In this document: positions 8,750-16,661 of the stretch, one piece after another
How positions within the stretch are numbered: the first letter of the stretch is position 1
Layout: each line of letters opens with the position of its first letter
DNA from: Thermoproteus sp.
Lineage (GTDB): Archaea > Thermoproteota > Thermoprotei > Thermoproteales > Thermoproteaceae
Assembly: GCA_038893495.1 (NCBI GenBank)
Contig: JAWARJ010000001.1
Coordinates: 620,001-684,000, forward strand
Length of the DNA stretch: 64,000 bases
Direction: 5' to 3'
The notes under the pieces: generated by a model
What the model saw: only the letters and a program-made list of their open reading frames with translations
Told to the model about the DNA's origin: nothing
Databases searched by the model: none
Made by a program: the position numbers and the translations under genes

Positions 8750-9283
8750 GTGAGGTTGGTCTTGTGGGTGTTGCTCGCCGAATATGTGGGCATAGCTGTA
8801 ATGGCGTTTTTGGGCTATGTGTACCACGGCGTGGTGCCCAAATTTCTAATCGACATGTTGAGGAGCCAAATAAACCAGACGGTGGTGGGCCCGCTTTCTA
8901 TTTTCGCCCACAACGCGGTGCTGATGACCGCCGACTCTGTGCCGTTTATAGGGCCCGCCGCGCTTGCCTTCTCGATTTCCGCGACAGGCTTTATCCTCGG
9001 CGCAGTTATAGGCTATGCGGCCGGCGGGCTGGGAATTTTGGCGCTCGCCGCCGGCTATTTGGCCTCCGTTGCGCTTCCCCACGGCGTCTTAGAGCTTTCT
9101 GCTTACGCCTTCGCCACGGCTGGCTCTATAGACGCAACTAGGAAGTTACTGTCGAGGCGGGGCGGCGCATTGAGGAGCTGGCTAATCCACTACGCCGTAG
9201 CTCTAGCTCTCCTCCTCGCCGCGGCCTATTTGGAGTGGCTTGAAATAACGTGGCTAAGTGGATTATTGCCGAAGTTTGGTTGA
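8750..9283 (+). CDS. SpoIIM/DUF95 family membrane protein
   Basis: A 177-aa integral membrane protein with about five helices. The signature SVALPHGVLELSAYAFA (about residues 106-122) is the conserved core of the DUF95/stage II sporulation protein M superfamily, which is widespread in archaea that do not sporulate. Start is GTG. It follows the KaiC-like ATPase gene by 26 bases, with a TATA-like agatttatag overlapping that gene's stop, so it may be expressed both with the ATPase and on its own. Its role is unknown. Confidence 0.8.
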   Translation: MRLVLWVLLAEYVGIAVMAFLGYVYHGVVPKFLIDMLRSQINQTVVGPLSIFAHNAVLMTADSVPFIGPAALAFSISATGFILGAVIGYAAGGLGILALAAGYLASVALPHGVLELSAYAFATAGSIDATRKLLSRRGGALRSWLIHYAVALALLLAAAYLEWLEITWLSGLLPKFG

Positions 9284-9297
9284 CGCGGAAAAAGGGC

Positions 9298-11181
9298 CTA
9301 CGGCGGGATTATATGTATCACAGGCGAGGTCCTGAAGCTCCACTGGCCGGTCTTGGGGTCACGTCTCACGTGCGTGAACACGTGCCAATTGTCCTCGTCG
9401 ATATAGGGGTAGTCCGCATTTAAGTAGTAGCCTCTCGACTCCTTTCTGTTCATCATAGAGAACGTCACGGCCTGCCCCACGATCAGGCGGTGGTAGGTCT
9501 CCCAGACGCGGAGCAACTCGTGGAGGCTTGCGGCCGCGGCGAAGCGGAAGTCCTCCTCCAACATCTTGAGGAGCTCCCAGGCGCGGCCGAGCATGTACAT
9601 GTTGGTCGTATAGAACATGCCCCAGCCGGCGACGTACTCGTCCATGATCTTCTGCAGTCTGACCAACAGCTGGTACCAATTGAGGTAGTTGGGATGTACC
9701 TCGAACCAGTTGGTCAGTTGGGGAGGCATCTCGGGCGTGGTGGTGAGCGGCTTGTTCTTGTGGTACCACTCCATGGGGCGGTACACGATCTCCTTATAGC
9801 GCTCTATCGTGTCGTTACTCACAACCGGCTTGTAGTCCTTTGCGGGGCCCAACACGTAGCGGACAGCCGACTTGCCGGCGATACGGCCCTCGGTGAAGGA
9901 GCCAGAGGAGAACTTGTGGCCCGACGCGCCGACCGTGTCGCCGGCGCCAAACAGCCCCTCGACCGTCAACATCCTGTTGGGGCCCCATCTGTACTCCTCC
10001 GGCGCTATGTCGGGAGGCCCGGAGGCCCACATGCCCGCCGACGACCCGTGGCTACCCTGTAGGTACGGCTCGGTGGGCACGAGCTCAGAGGGCTGTTTCT
10101 GCGGGTGTATGTTCTGCGAAGCCCAATAGAGAGCTTGCGTCGGGGTCATGTCGAGGTAGTCCTCAAACAGCACCTTCAACGACTCCTCGTCGGGCAGCCT
10201 CTCTTGAGTCTGCATGAGGTCCGGCCCCCTCCCCTCCTTCAAGTTCTGGATGGTGACCCAAGTCCTTATGGGAGTCGGCGTCGGCCTGGCCCAGGCGTAG
10301 TCGTAGAAGATCTTAGACAGCTGGGCCTTGGCCTCGTCCGGCAGGGGCTCCCACTGCTGGCCCTTCGAGTCGGTAGAGCGCATTTTGAGTAGCAGGTAGG
10401 GGAAGCCCACGGGGCCGTATGCGTCCTTGAAGCGGACCACCACCAGCCTGAACTCGAAGTTGACAGTCTCGGCGCCTGCGAGGAGAGGTATGGCGTAGGC
10501 GCTTCCGTTGGCCCAAGTGGGGTACCACGCCCTGCCCAGACCCTCGCCGACGCTTCTGGGACGGTACAGGAGCGATGTGCCGCCAGCCGCCACTATCACG
10601 GCCTTGGCCTTAAAGACGTAGAACGTGCCGTCCCTAACGCCGAAGCCCACAACGCCGGCGATTCTGTTGGGCCTCTCCTCGTCGAGCAATGGGTGCGTGA
10701 CGAAGACCCTCTCGTAGACCTCGTCCGCCGACTTCTTACAGGGCTCCGCTATTATCGCCTTGTAGGACTCGCCGTGTATGGGGTGTTGCCACCTGCCTGT
10801 GCGGAGGTACTTGCCGGTCTTGGGGTCGCGCCACAGAGGGAGGCCCCACATGTCGAAGAGCTTTATGGTCGACGTCATGTGCCTCGCTATGTCGTATACG
10901 AGGTCCTCCCTCACCACGCCCAGGAGGTCGTTCCTCACGTACTGGACAAACTCCTCCGGCTTGGGGTCGTCTGGATCTGTGGTGAAGACGCCGAGATTCG
11001 TCGCGCTGAGGCCCATGCCCACGGCGCCGCTCTTCTCCAGATTGGCCTTCTCCACGAGCGTCACCTTACATTTGCCGCGGCACCAGTACTTGGCCTCGAA
11101 GACCGCTCCGCATCCCGCCATCCCGCCGCCAACCACCAATATGTCGGTCTCTACGACCTTAGTGGGGAAGTGGAGCGACAT
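9298..11181 (-). CDS. aprA: Adenylylsulfate reductase, alpha subunit
   Basis: A 627-aa FAD enzyme that reduces adenosine 5'-phosphosulfate to sulfite and AMP in the cytoplasm. The FAD dinucleotide motif is VVGGGMAGCGAVFEAKYW (about residues 17-34). Near residues 380-395 is SHGSSAGMWASGP, typical of AprA, and the C-terminal helical domain is present. Length matches the family. It follows aprB with one base between stop and start, so the two are cotranscribed as aprBA. A membrane-protein gene and sat lie divergently next door, giving a sulfate-activation and -reduction cassette. Confidence 0.96.
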   Translation of the reverse strand: MSLHFPTKVVETDILVVGGGMAGCGAVFEAKYWCRGKCKVTLVEKANLEKSGAVGMGLSATNLGVFTTDPDDPKPEEFVQYVRNDLLGVVREDLVYDIARHMTSTIKLFDMWGLPLWRDPKTGKYLRTGRWQHPIHGESYKAIIAEPCKKSADEVYERVFVTHPLLDEERPNRIAGVVGFGVRDGTFYVFKAKAVIVAAGGTSLLYRPRSVGEGLGRAWYPTWANGSAYAIPLLAGAETVNFEFRLVVVRFKDAYGPVGFPYLLLKMRSTDSKGQQWEPLPDEAKAQLSKIFYDYAWARPTPTPIRTWVTIQNLKEGRGPDLMQTQERLPDEESLKVLFEDYLDMTPTQALYWASQNIHPQKQPSELVPTEPYLQGSHGSSAGMWASGPPDIAPEEYRWGPNRMLTVEGLFGAGDTVGASGHKFSSGSFTEGRIAGKSAVRYVLGPAKDYKPVVSNDTIERYKEIVYRPMEWYHKNKPLTTTPEMPPQLTNWFEVHPNYLNWYQLLVRLQKIMDEYVAGWGMFYTTNMYMLGRAWELLKMLEEDFRFAAAASLHELLRVWETYHRLIVGQAVTFSMMNRKESRGYYLNADYPYIDEDNWHVFTHVRRDPKTGQWSFRTSPVIHIIPP

Positions 11182-11182
11182 A

Positions 11183-11671
11183 TCACTTAGAGCCCTGTTG
11201 TTTCGCCTTGATTATACTGCCCACGATCCTCACTGGCTGTTTGGGCTTGGGTAGCTCCGGGAAGCCCAGAAACTCGGGGTTGTCCTCAAGCGCCAATAGC
11301 TCCGAGTCTAAGTCCTGTCTCTCCGGGAAATCGGTCGCGCCTTTGGCGGAGCCCCAGGGCGTCGTGCGTATCGGCGACGCGAAGTCGTAGACCGTGCCGT
11401 CCCTAAAGACGATGCGCCAGTAAATGATGTTCTTCTTTGTGTCCCTGACAACGCCAACCCTAGCCCCGAGGGGGGCGAAGTCGGCGTAGGGCCTTACGTC
11501 CACCGCATGTTCGGGGCAGTACTTGACGCAGTTCAGACACTCGGCGCAGGAGGCCGGATCTGCGTTGTAGGCCTTACGAAGTTTCGGGTTGTACTGCATA
11601 TTGTCGGCGGGACATATGTCTACGCACTTGCCGCATCCCTTACATAGAGAGGCATAGACAAATGTGGGCAT
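11183..11671 (-). CDS. aprB: Adenylylsulfate reductase, beta subunit (iron-sulfur)
   Basis: A 162-aa protein with two [4Fe-4S] sites. Cys motifs CKGCGKCVDIC (about residues 10-20) and CAECLNCVKYC (about 41-51) are followed by the beta-sheet segment and the C-terminal tail that wraps AprA. It passes electrons to the FAD of AprA. First gene of the aprBA unit; a TATA-like tttaaaaat (plus-strand about 11690-11698) lies about 22 bases before the ATG. Confidence 0.96.
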   Translation of the reverse strand: MPTFVYASLCKGCGKCVDICPADNMQYNPKLRKAYNADPASCAECLNCVKYCPEHAVDVRPYADFAPLGARVGVVRDTKKNIIYWRIVFRDGTVYDFASPIRTTPWGSAKGATDFPERQDLDSELLALEDNPEFLGFPELPKPKQPVRIVGSIIKAKQQGSK

Positions 11672-11753
11672 AGAGCGACCCCCTCTGCATTTTTAAAGCA
11701 CTATTAACAGTGAGGTGGAAATAACGGCTTTAATGCGGCCCTTCTAGGGTGCC
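11672..11753. promoter_or_regulatory. Divergent promoter region between aprBA and the membrane partner gene
   Basis: An 82-base gap. The minus-strand TATA-like box for aprB is at about 11690-11698. The plus-strand element ctttaatgc for the next gene is at about 11729-11737, about 20 bases before its ATG. Shared control of the two transcripts is likely but not shown. Confidence 0.5.
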
Positions 11754-12650
11754 ATGTCTTCGCCCACGGGCGGCTTGGTACAGCCCTGCGGGCCTTACGT
11801 CTGCGTCCAATCGCCAGTGGACTGGACCGCCATAGACATATTGGCCGCCATAACTGTAGTCTGGATCATATTCACCTTTTGGTACAAGGGGGTGAGGCAG
11901 TACAACATCTTGAGGTACCCCCAGATAGAGATGTTGATACCGTACCCAGAATGGGAGAAGAGGCTGGTGGACGAAAAGCCTCCCATCGGGGCCGGGAGGG
12001 CCGTAGCGCTGTTCTTCAAGACCCTATTCGTGGACGTATTGGCCATGGAAATCCTCAAGTGTGAATATGGGAAATCCGAGGCGGAGGTCGTGAGGACCAG
12101 GGTCGCCAAACGCGCGGCGAAGTTGCTCATGGTGTGGGGCTTCATATTCGCCGGAGTCGCCACCACCGTGGCGTACTTCACGTTTCCCCACAATATGATA
12201 GTACTGAACCTCACAGATCCCGCCAGGATCTCGGGGATGCTGGGCGGCATTCTCATGATTGTGGGCTCGGCCATATGGCTTGCGGTGAGATATAGGGAGG
12301 TGAACTATAGGGACATGTGGGACCTCTTGGGCGCCGACTATCTGCCATTGATGGTGTTGCTCATAGGGGTCTCCGGCTTTGTGCTACAGGCGGCCATCTG
12401 GCTCTGGGCCTACAATCCGAACACGGCCACCACGGCCTTTCTCTACTTCGCCATACATTTCCACGCGATCCCCGTGGCGCTCTTCTTCTGGGCCTTCTTC
12501 TGGACGAAGGCCGACCACATAATATATCGGTTCTTCTGGCGCATATACGAATACGCCGATAAGGAGCTCGCAGGTGCCAGGACGCGCTTGCCGCCAACCA
12601 CCTTAAAGCCCCTAAATAGGACAGGCAAAGAGATACCTCCCGGCTATTGA
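11754..12650 (+). CDS. Putative membrane partner of APS reductase (AprM/QmoC-like)
   Basis: A 298-aa protein with about five transmembrane helices (near residues 25-45, 125-150, 160-185, 200-225 and 230-255). His residues suited to haem b ligation occur at FPHNM and in the AIHFHAIPVALFF helix, with another at KADHII. Position between aprBA and sat suggests it links AprBA to the quinone pool, the job done by AprM or QmoC in other sulfate reducers. I cannot place it firmly in either family, and no Qmo flavoprotein subunits are visible here. It might instead be a distinct archaeal anchor. Confidence 0.6.
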   Translation: MSSPTGGLVQPCGPYVCVQSPVDWTAIDILAAITVVWIIFTFWYKGVRQYNILRYPQIEMLIPYPEWEKRLVDEKPPIGAGRAVALFFKTLFVDVLAMEILKCEYGKSEAEVVRTRVAKRAAKLLMVWGFIFAGVATTVAYFTFPHNMIVLNLTDPARISGMLGGILMIVGSAIWLAVRYREVNYRDMWDLLGADYLPLMVLLIGVSGFVLQAAIWLWAYNPNTATTAFLYFAIHFHAIPVALFFWAFFWTKADHIIYRFFWRIYEYADKELAGARTRLPPTTLKPLNRTGKEIPPGY

Positions 12651-12705
12651 CTATTGTAGCACAAGTGGTAATAAGTCTTTTAATTAAAATTGAGGAGACG
12701 CCTTT

Positions 12706-14067
12706 ATGTTGATAGAACCCCACGGGGGGAAGTTGGTCTATCGCGTCGTCGACGATAGGGACAAGGCGGCCTCTATGGCGGCGGGGTTGACCAAATTGGA
12801 GGTAGAGCCGACGTTGGGCCCCGACGGGGCGCCTATCCGAAATCCCTACCGCGAGGTGATGTCTATCGCATATGGGTTCTTCAGCCCCGTGGAGGGCTTC
12901 ATGACACGCAACGAGGTGGACTCCATAATTAGGGAGAGGAGGCTCCTCAACGGCTGGCTCTTCCCCTTCCCCCTCATCTTTGACGTCGATGAGGACAGAT
13001 GGAGGGCGGCAGGTCTCAAGGAGGGGGACCGGGCGTTGCTCACGCTCAAGGGGAGGCCCTTCGCGGTCCTCGACGTCGAGGAGGTCTACAAGCTCGGCGA
13101 CAGGAAGGAGCTCGCAGACGCGGTCTTCGGCACACCTGACAAAAACGGGGAGGTAGTCAAGAAGAGGTTTGACGAGAAGCACCCAGGGTGGCTCATATAC
13201 CGCATGTTGAGGCCCCTCGCCGTCGCCGGGAAGGTGACTGTGGTCAACCCGCCGAAGTTCAAAGAGCCCTACGGCCGCTTCTGGTATCCGCCCCACGCCT
13301 CCCGCAAGCTGATAGAGGAGAGGGGATGGAAGATAGTCGTGGCCCACCAGACCCGCAACGTGCCTCACATCGGCCACGAGATGCTCATGAAGAGGGCCAT
13401 GTTCGTGGCGGGCGGCGACAGGCCGGGCGACGCGGTGTTGGTGAACGCCATCATAGGCGCCAAGAGGCCCGGCGACTACGTGGACGAGGCGATACTGGAG
13501 GGCCACGAGGCCCTCAACAAATACGGCTACTTCCACCCCCAGCGCCACGTGGTGACGATGACCCTTTGGGACATGAGGTACGGCAACCCCCTCGAGTCCC
13601 TCCTCCACGGCATAATTAGGCAGAACATGGGCGCCACGCACCACATGTTCGGCAGGGACCACGCGGCCACCGGCGACTACTACGACCCATATGCCACACA
13701 GATCCTCTGGACCAAAGGCCTCCCCAGCTACGGCATAAACGCCCCGCCCCACGAGGTGGACAAGGGGCTGAAGATCAGGCCGGTGAACCTCGGCGAGTTC
13801 GCCTACTGCCCCAAATGCGGCGAGTATACCTACCTCGGCATCTCCTACGGCGGCCACAAGGAGGCGCCCCTATGCGGCCACGAGCCCGAGCGCATATCTG
13901 GCTCCTTCCTGCGGGGCATAATCATAGAGGGCCTCAGGCCGCCTAAAGTGGTCATGAGGCCTGAGGTCTACGACGTGATCGTGAAGTGGTGGAAGGTATA
14001 TGGCTATCCCTTCGTGACGGACCGCTACCTAAAGATAAAAGAACGGGAGCTTGAAGTGGAGCTATGA
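12706..14067 (+). CDS. sat: Sulfate adenylyltransferase (ATP sulfurylase)
   Basis: A 453-aa enzyme making adenosine 5'-phosphosulfate and pyrophosphate from ATP and sulfate. ATP-binding motifs are QTRNVPHIGHE (residues 215-225) and GRDHAA (316-321). A C-terminal Cys cluster (C368, C371, C390, H392) fits the zinc site known in some homologues. It feeds AprBA; a pyrophosphatase gene at 46778 would pull the reaction forward. An AT-rich box tcttttaattaaaatt (about 12676-12691) precedes the ATG by about 20 bases. The next small gene overlaps the stop by four bases. Confidence 0.96.
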   Translation: MLIEPHGGKLVYRVVDDRDKAASMAAGLTKLEVEPTLGPDGAPIRNPYREVMSIAYGFFSPVEGFMTRNEVDSIIRERRLLNGWLFPFPLIFDVDEDRWRAAGLKEGDRALLTLKGRPFAVLDVEEVYKLGDRKELADAVFGTPDKNGEVVKKRFDEKHPGWLIYRMLRPLAVAGKVTVVNPPKFKEPYGRFWYPPHASRKLIEERGWKIVVAHQTRNVPHIGHEMLMKRAMFVAGGDRPGDAVLVNAIIGAKRPGDYVDEAILEGHEALNKYGYFHPQRHVVTMTLWDMRYGNPLESLLHGIIRQNMGATHHMFGRDHAATGDYYDPYATQILWTKGLPSYGINAPPHEVDKGLKIRPVNLGEFAYCPKCGEYTYLGISYGGHKEAPLCGHEPERISGSFLRGIIIEGLRPPKVVMRPEVYDVIVKWWKVYGYPFVTDRYLKIKERELEVEL

Positions 14068-14411
14068 CGTACAAAATTGGCCTCCTGATAGACGACAAGA
14101 GGTATGAGGCCATCAAGGACTTGCCCTTCGCCGCCAAGATGAAGTCTATGTTCGGCGGGGAGATACGAGTCCTCGAGGTGGAAGTCGACGAGGAGACCGC
14201 CAAGAGGATACTGGCGGAGTTTCCCTCGGCGAGAGTCGACGCGAGGGGCTTCTTGGAGGATCTCCCCGTGGCCTTCAAGCGGGCACTCTTTGAGGCTGTT
14301 GTGGAGACTAAAAGCGCAGGTAAGGAAGCTTTGGAGAGAGTATTTGCTAGGCTTCCCGAGATAAAGGAGGCCGCCGCCAGGGAGAAGGAATACGTGCCGC
14401 CGCCCGTCTGA
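14064..14411 (+). CDS. Small conserved-looking protein translationally coupled to sat
   Basis: A 115-aa soluble protein of unknown family. Its ATG overlaps the sat stop codon (ATGA), so translation is coupled. Residues 1-55 predict alternating strands and helices (YKIGLLIDDKRYEAI, then IRVLEVEVDEETAKRILAEF). Residues 60-110 are helical and end in a Pro-rich tail. No Cys and no membrane segment. Given the tight coupling it may bind or regulate Sat or a sulfate-pathway partner; this is inference from position only. Confidence 0.7.
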   Translation: MTYKIGLLIDDKRYEAIKDLPFAAKMKSMFGGEIRVLEVEVDEETAKRILAEFPSARVDARGFLEDLPVAFKRALFEAVVETKSAGKEALERVFARLPEIKEAAAREKEYVPPPV

Positions 14412-14595
14412 CTTTAGGCCTTGTGGGGATTGTTAAGAAAATAAGAATTAATTTTGATTTCTAATTTAGAAAATACGACCAACATGTATATTTATTATTT
14501 CTTTCATACATACAGTAAATCAGATACAAAGATATATTTATCTCTATAATAATATCAGAAAGTAAATTTATAACGATAATTGATCTGTAACAGAG
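14412..14595. promoter_or_regulatory. Very AT-rich intergenic region with a 15-bp perfect palindrome
   Basis: About 180 bases of strikingly AT-rich DNA in a GC-rich window. A perfect palindrome TTTCTAA-T-TTAGAAA occupies 14458-14472. TATA-like elements for the next gene are at about 14564-14575 (aatttataac). It could hold the sat-operon terminator and operator sites for the winged-helix protein that follows. Confidence 0.5.
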
Positions 14596-15321
14596 GTGTA
14601 TATTTTTCCCAAAATAGACGAGAGTACACAATTAATACTTAGCTATGTTGCCATCAAAGGGCCTGTTACTATGTATAGAGTCGCCAGAGATCTATCCCTC
14701 CACTTCTCCCACACGTATAGGAGAGCCAAGAGACTCGAAAGGCTAGGCCTGATATATCGGATTTCTACCAACAACATCTCTCTATATGAGGCTACTCTAG
14801 CAGGATATATCTATTGCTATACGCACGGCGTAGAGCCCAAAGACGTTATTTTATCTAAAGTGGGGAGGCTTTTGGGGCTCGGCGGATTCGCCGTGGAGGA
14901 CATAGAGGGCTTCCTTAAGTTCTACCTCGCTCTATCGGGCGGAGCCCCGCCTCCGGCCGGCTTAGCCACTATGGTGGCGTACATATTGGAGAGATGCGGC
15001 GGCGACTATGTTGACTGCCTAAAGGGCTTCGATCGAGCTACTGCAGTCTCGGCGAGTAGGATTATGGCATATGGAGTGATAGAGATAACTCGCCGCCTCT
15101 TCAAAGTCGGCCATGTGGTGGCCGACAGAGACTACCTCGCCATAGTCGACGTGAAGAGAGGGAGGATAGTGGCGGCCCACTGTCGTATATGCGGATTTGA
15201 CAGATACTGCGGGCTGGACCCATGCCCCACGTTGGTTCAAAGGGTGGAACACAAATTGAAGATAAAGTTAGAGGCCGCTGGGGATGAGGGCGAATCTGCT
15301 TTAAGCAGAGTAGGCATGTAG
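14596..15321 (+). CDS. Winged-helix protein with C-terminal Cys cluster
   Basis: A 241-aa protein. Residues 8-65 form a winged helix (STQLILSYVAIKGPVTMYRVARDL, then THTYRRAKRLERLGLIYRI type). The middle is helical. The C-terminal part (about 195-215) has Cys in a C-x2-C-x5-C-x4-C pattern (HCRICGFDRYCGLDPCP) that could hold zinc or an iron-sulfur cluster. Start is GTG, with a TATA-like box about 25 bases upstream. It follows the sat unit and may sense redox or sulfur state; that is inference. It runs three bases ahead of the Cdc48-N-like gene, so the two are an operon. Confidence 0.7.
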   Translation: MYIFPKIDESTQLILSYVAIKGPVTMYRVARDLSLHFSHTYRRAKRLERLGLIYRISTNNISLYEATLAGYIYCYTHGVEPKDVILSKVGRLLGLGGFAVEDIEGFLKFYLALSGGAPPPAGLATMVAYILERCGGDYVDCLKGFDRATAVSASRIMAYGVIEITRRLFKVGHVVADRDYLAIVDVKRGRIVAAHCRICGFDRYCGLDPCPTLVQRVEHKLKIKLEAAGDEGESALSRVGM

Positions 15322-15324
15322 GCC

Positions 15325-15819
15325 ATGTCTGGGAAATTCGTCACGTTTAGACTCTGTAAGACCTACACAATTCTCGACTATAGGTTTGTATTGTTCCTCG
15401 AAGGAGGGCCTAAGTATGTGGAGCTCAAATCTGTAGATGGGAGGAGAGGCGTGGCGCGTGTCGAGCAGGGGCCCTGCGTCGGGGTCTCCCGAGAGGTCGC
15501 CTACCTCCTATACCCCTATTACGGGTGGGAACGTATGGACGTAGCTGCCCGTTTCGAAGTCGTCGAGACGACCCCGAAGGAGGCCGAGAGGGTAGTTATG
15601 AGGGTCCCCTTCGGCATAAACGAAATGATTGTGAGGAGGCAACTAGAGGGTTTCCCCATATATGAGGGCTCTATAGCGTTGGAATACATGGACCACATAG
15701 AGTTCGGCGAGGTCGTACATGTGGAGCCCGCGCCCTTCTCCATATTGACGGAAAAGACAAAACTCAGACTGGTGGAAGTCCCCGTCGAGGACACCGAGGT
15801 CGTCTACATGAGGCGTTAA
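15325..15819 (+). CDS. Stand-alone Cdc48 N-domain-like protein
   Basis: A 164-aa protein that resembles the N-terminal double-psi barrel plus second subdomain of Cdc48/VAT but has no AAA module. Residues about 93-158 align by eye with the Cdc48 encoded in this window (49875-52067): a Y-x-EGS / L-VEGD turn, then VVHVEPAP versus QVVQARPA, and T-x-KTKLRL versus TDDTQIQL. In Cdc48 this domain binds substrates and adaptors. A free-standing copy could act as an adaptor or decoy. It sits three bases after the winged-helix gene. Confidence 0.55.
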   Translation: MSGKFVTFRLCKTYTILDYRFVLFLEGGPKYVELKSVDGRRGVARVEQGPCVGVSREVAYLLYPYYGWERMDVAARFEVVETTPKEAERVVMRVPFGINEMIVRRQLEGFPIYEGSIALEYMDHIEFGEVVHVEPAPFSILTEKTKLRLVEVPVEDTEVVYMRR

Positions 15820-15921
15820 TGTCCAGTTGGAGCGAGCGTGGCTATAATATAAAGTCCGTATGTCCCCGACCGCGGCGCGGAGTTGCAGGCAAAACAATTA
15901 TTTAGCCGTGTAATGTGTTGT

Positions 15922-16380
15922 ATGGAGCTGTCGAGTCCGGCCTTTAAGTACGGCGAGCCGATACCCCGCAAGTACACCTGCGAGGGTGAAGACGTGTCGC
16001 CTCCCCTCTCCATATCGGGCGTGCCTCAAGGCGCCAAGGCGCTGGTCCTGATAATGGAGGACCCCGACGCTCCCATAGGCCTCTTCGTCCACTGGGTCCT
16101 ATACAACATGCCGCCTACCCTCCAGGCCGTACCCGAGGCCGTGCCCAAGAGGCCCGAAGTGTCGGGCATAGGCGTCCAGGGCGTCAACGACTTCGGGAGG
16201 GTTGGCTACGGCGGCCCATGTCCGCCTAGAGGCCACGGGCCCCATAGGTACTTCTTCAGGCTCTACGCCGTGTCGGAGCCCCTCCAGCTGGGGCCCAGAG
16301 CCACTAGGGCCGAGGTCCTCAAGGCCATCCAGGGCAGGGTCTTGGCGGAGGCCGAATATATGGGCACCTATAGGAGATAG
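15922..16380 (+). CDS. PEBP/YbhB family protein
   Basis: A 152-aa phosphatidylethanolamine-binding-protein-like (Raf kinase inhibitor-like) protein. Family motifs are EDVSPPLSISG, MEDPDAPIGLFVHW (about residues 44-57) and GPHRYFFRLYA. Biological role in archaea is unknown. The frame is open to 15883, but the ATG at 15922 starts the conserved domain and lies about 20 bases after a TATA-like aattatttag (15896-15905). Confidence 0.92.
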   Translation: MELSSPAFKYGEPIPRKYTCEGEDVSPPLSISGVPQGAKALVLIMEDPDAPIGLFVHWVLYNMPPTLQAVPEAVPKRPEVSGIGVQGVNDFGRVGYGGPCPPRGHGPHRYFFRLYAVSEPLQLGPRATRAEVLKAIQGRVLAEAEYMGTYRR

Positions 16381-16448
16381 ACAGGAGGAATATACTCCTA
16401 TTATTATTGGTGTCCGTAGAAAATATAAATAGGTGATTTCATTGCCAT

Positions 16449-16619
16449 ATGGCTAAACAAAAATTGAAGTTCTACGACATTAAGGCGAAACAATCGTTCG
16501 AGACGGATAAGTATGAGACTGTTGAGAAGAATACGGCTAGAGGCCCCATGATATTTGCAGTAGCCACCTCACCCTACACAGGCATAAAAGTCTGGAGACT
16601 AATCGGCAGGAAGAAATAA
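16449..16619 (+). CDS. CC1 crenarchaeal chromatin protein
   Basis: A 56-aa basic protein starting MAKQKLKFYDIKAK and ending SPYTGIKVWRLIGRKK. This matches my memory of CC1, the small monomeric DNA-binding protein described in Thermoproteus tenax and Pyrobaculum, where it binds single- and double-stranded DNA. It has many Lys residues and a predicted all-beta core. A strong TATA-like aaaatataaatag (16419-16431) lies about 24 bases before the ATG, suited to an abundant protein. It marks the window as Thermoproteales. Confidence 0.9.
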   Translation: MAKQKLKFYDIKAKQSFETDKYETVEKNTARGPMIFAVATSPYTGIKVWRLIGRKK

Positions 16620-16661
16620 GCGAGTAAATCCACATTCTTTTTTACCTGGCCTTATTTCTCT

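Noticed and set aside
12361-13857. Long minus-strand open frame (498 codons) opposite sat
   Set aside because: It lies antisense to a certain sat gene, has shadow-type composition (rich in Arg, His, Val, Pro) and no domain. GC-rich coding DNA often leaves such frames open.
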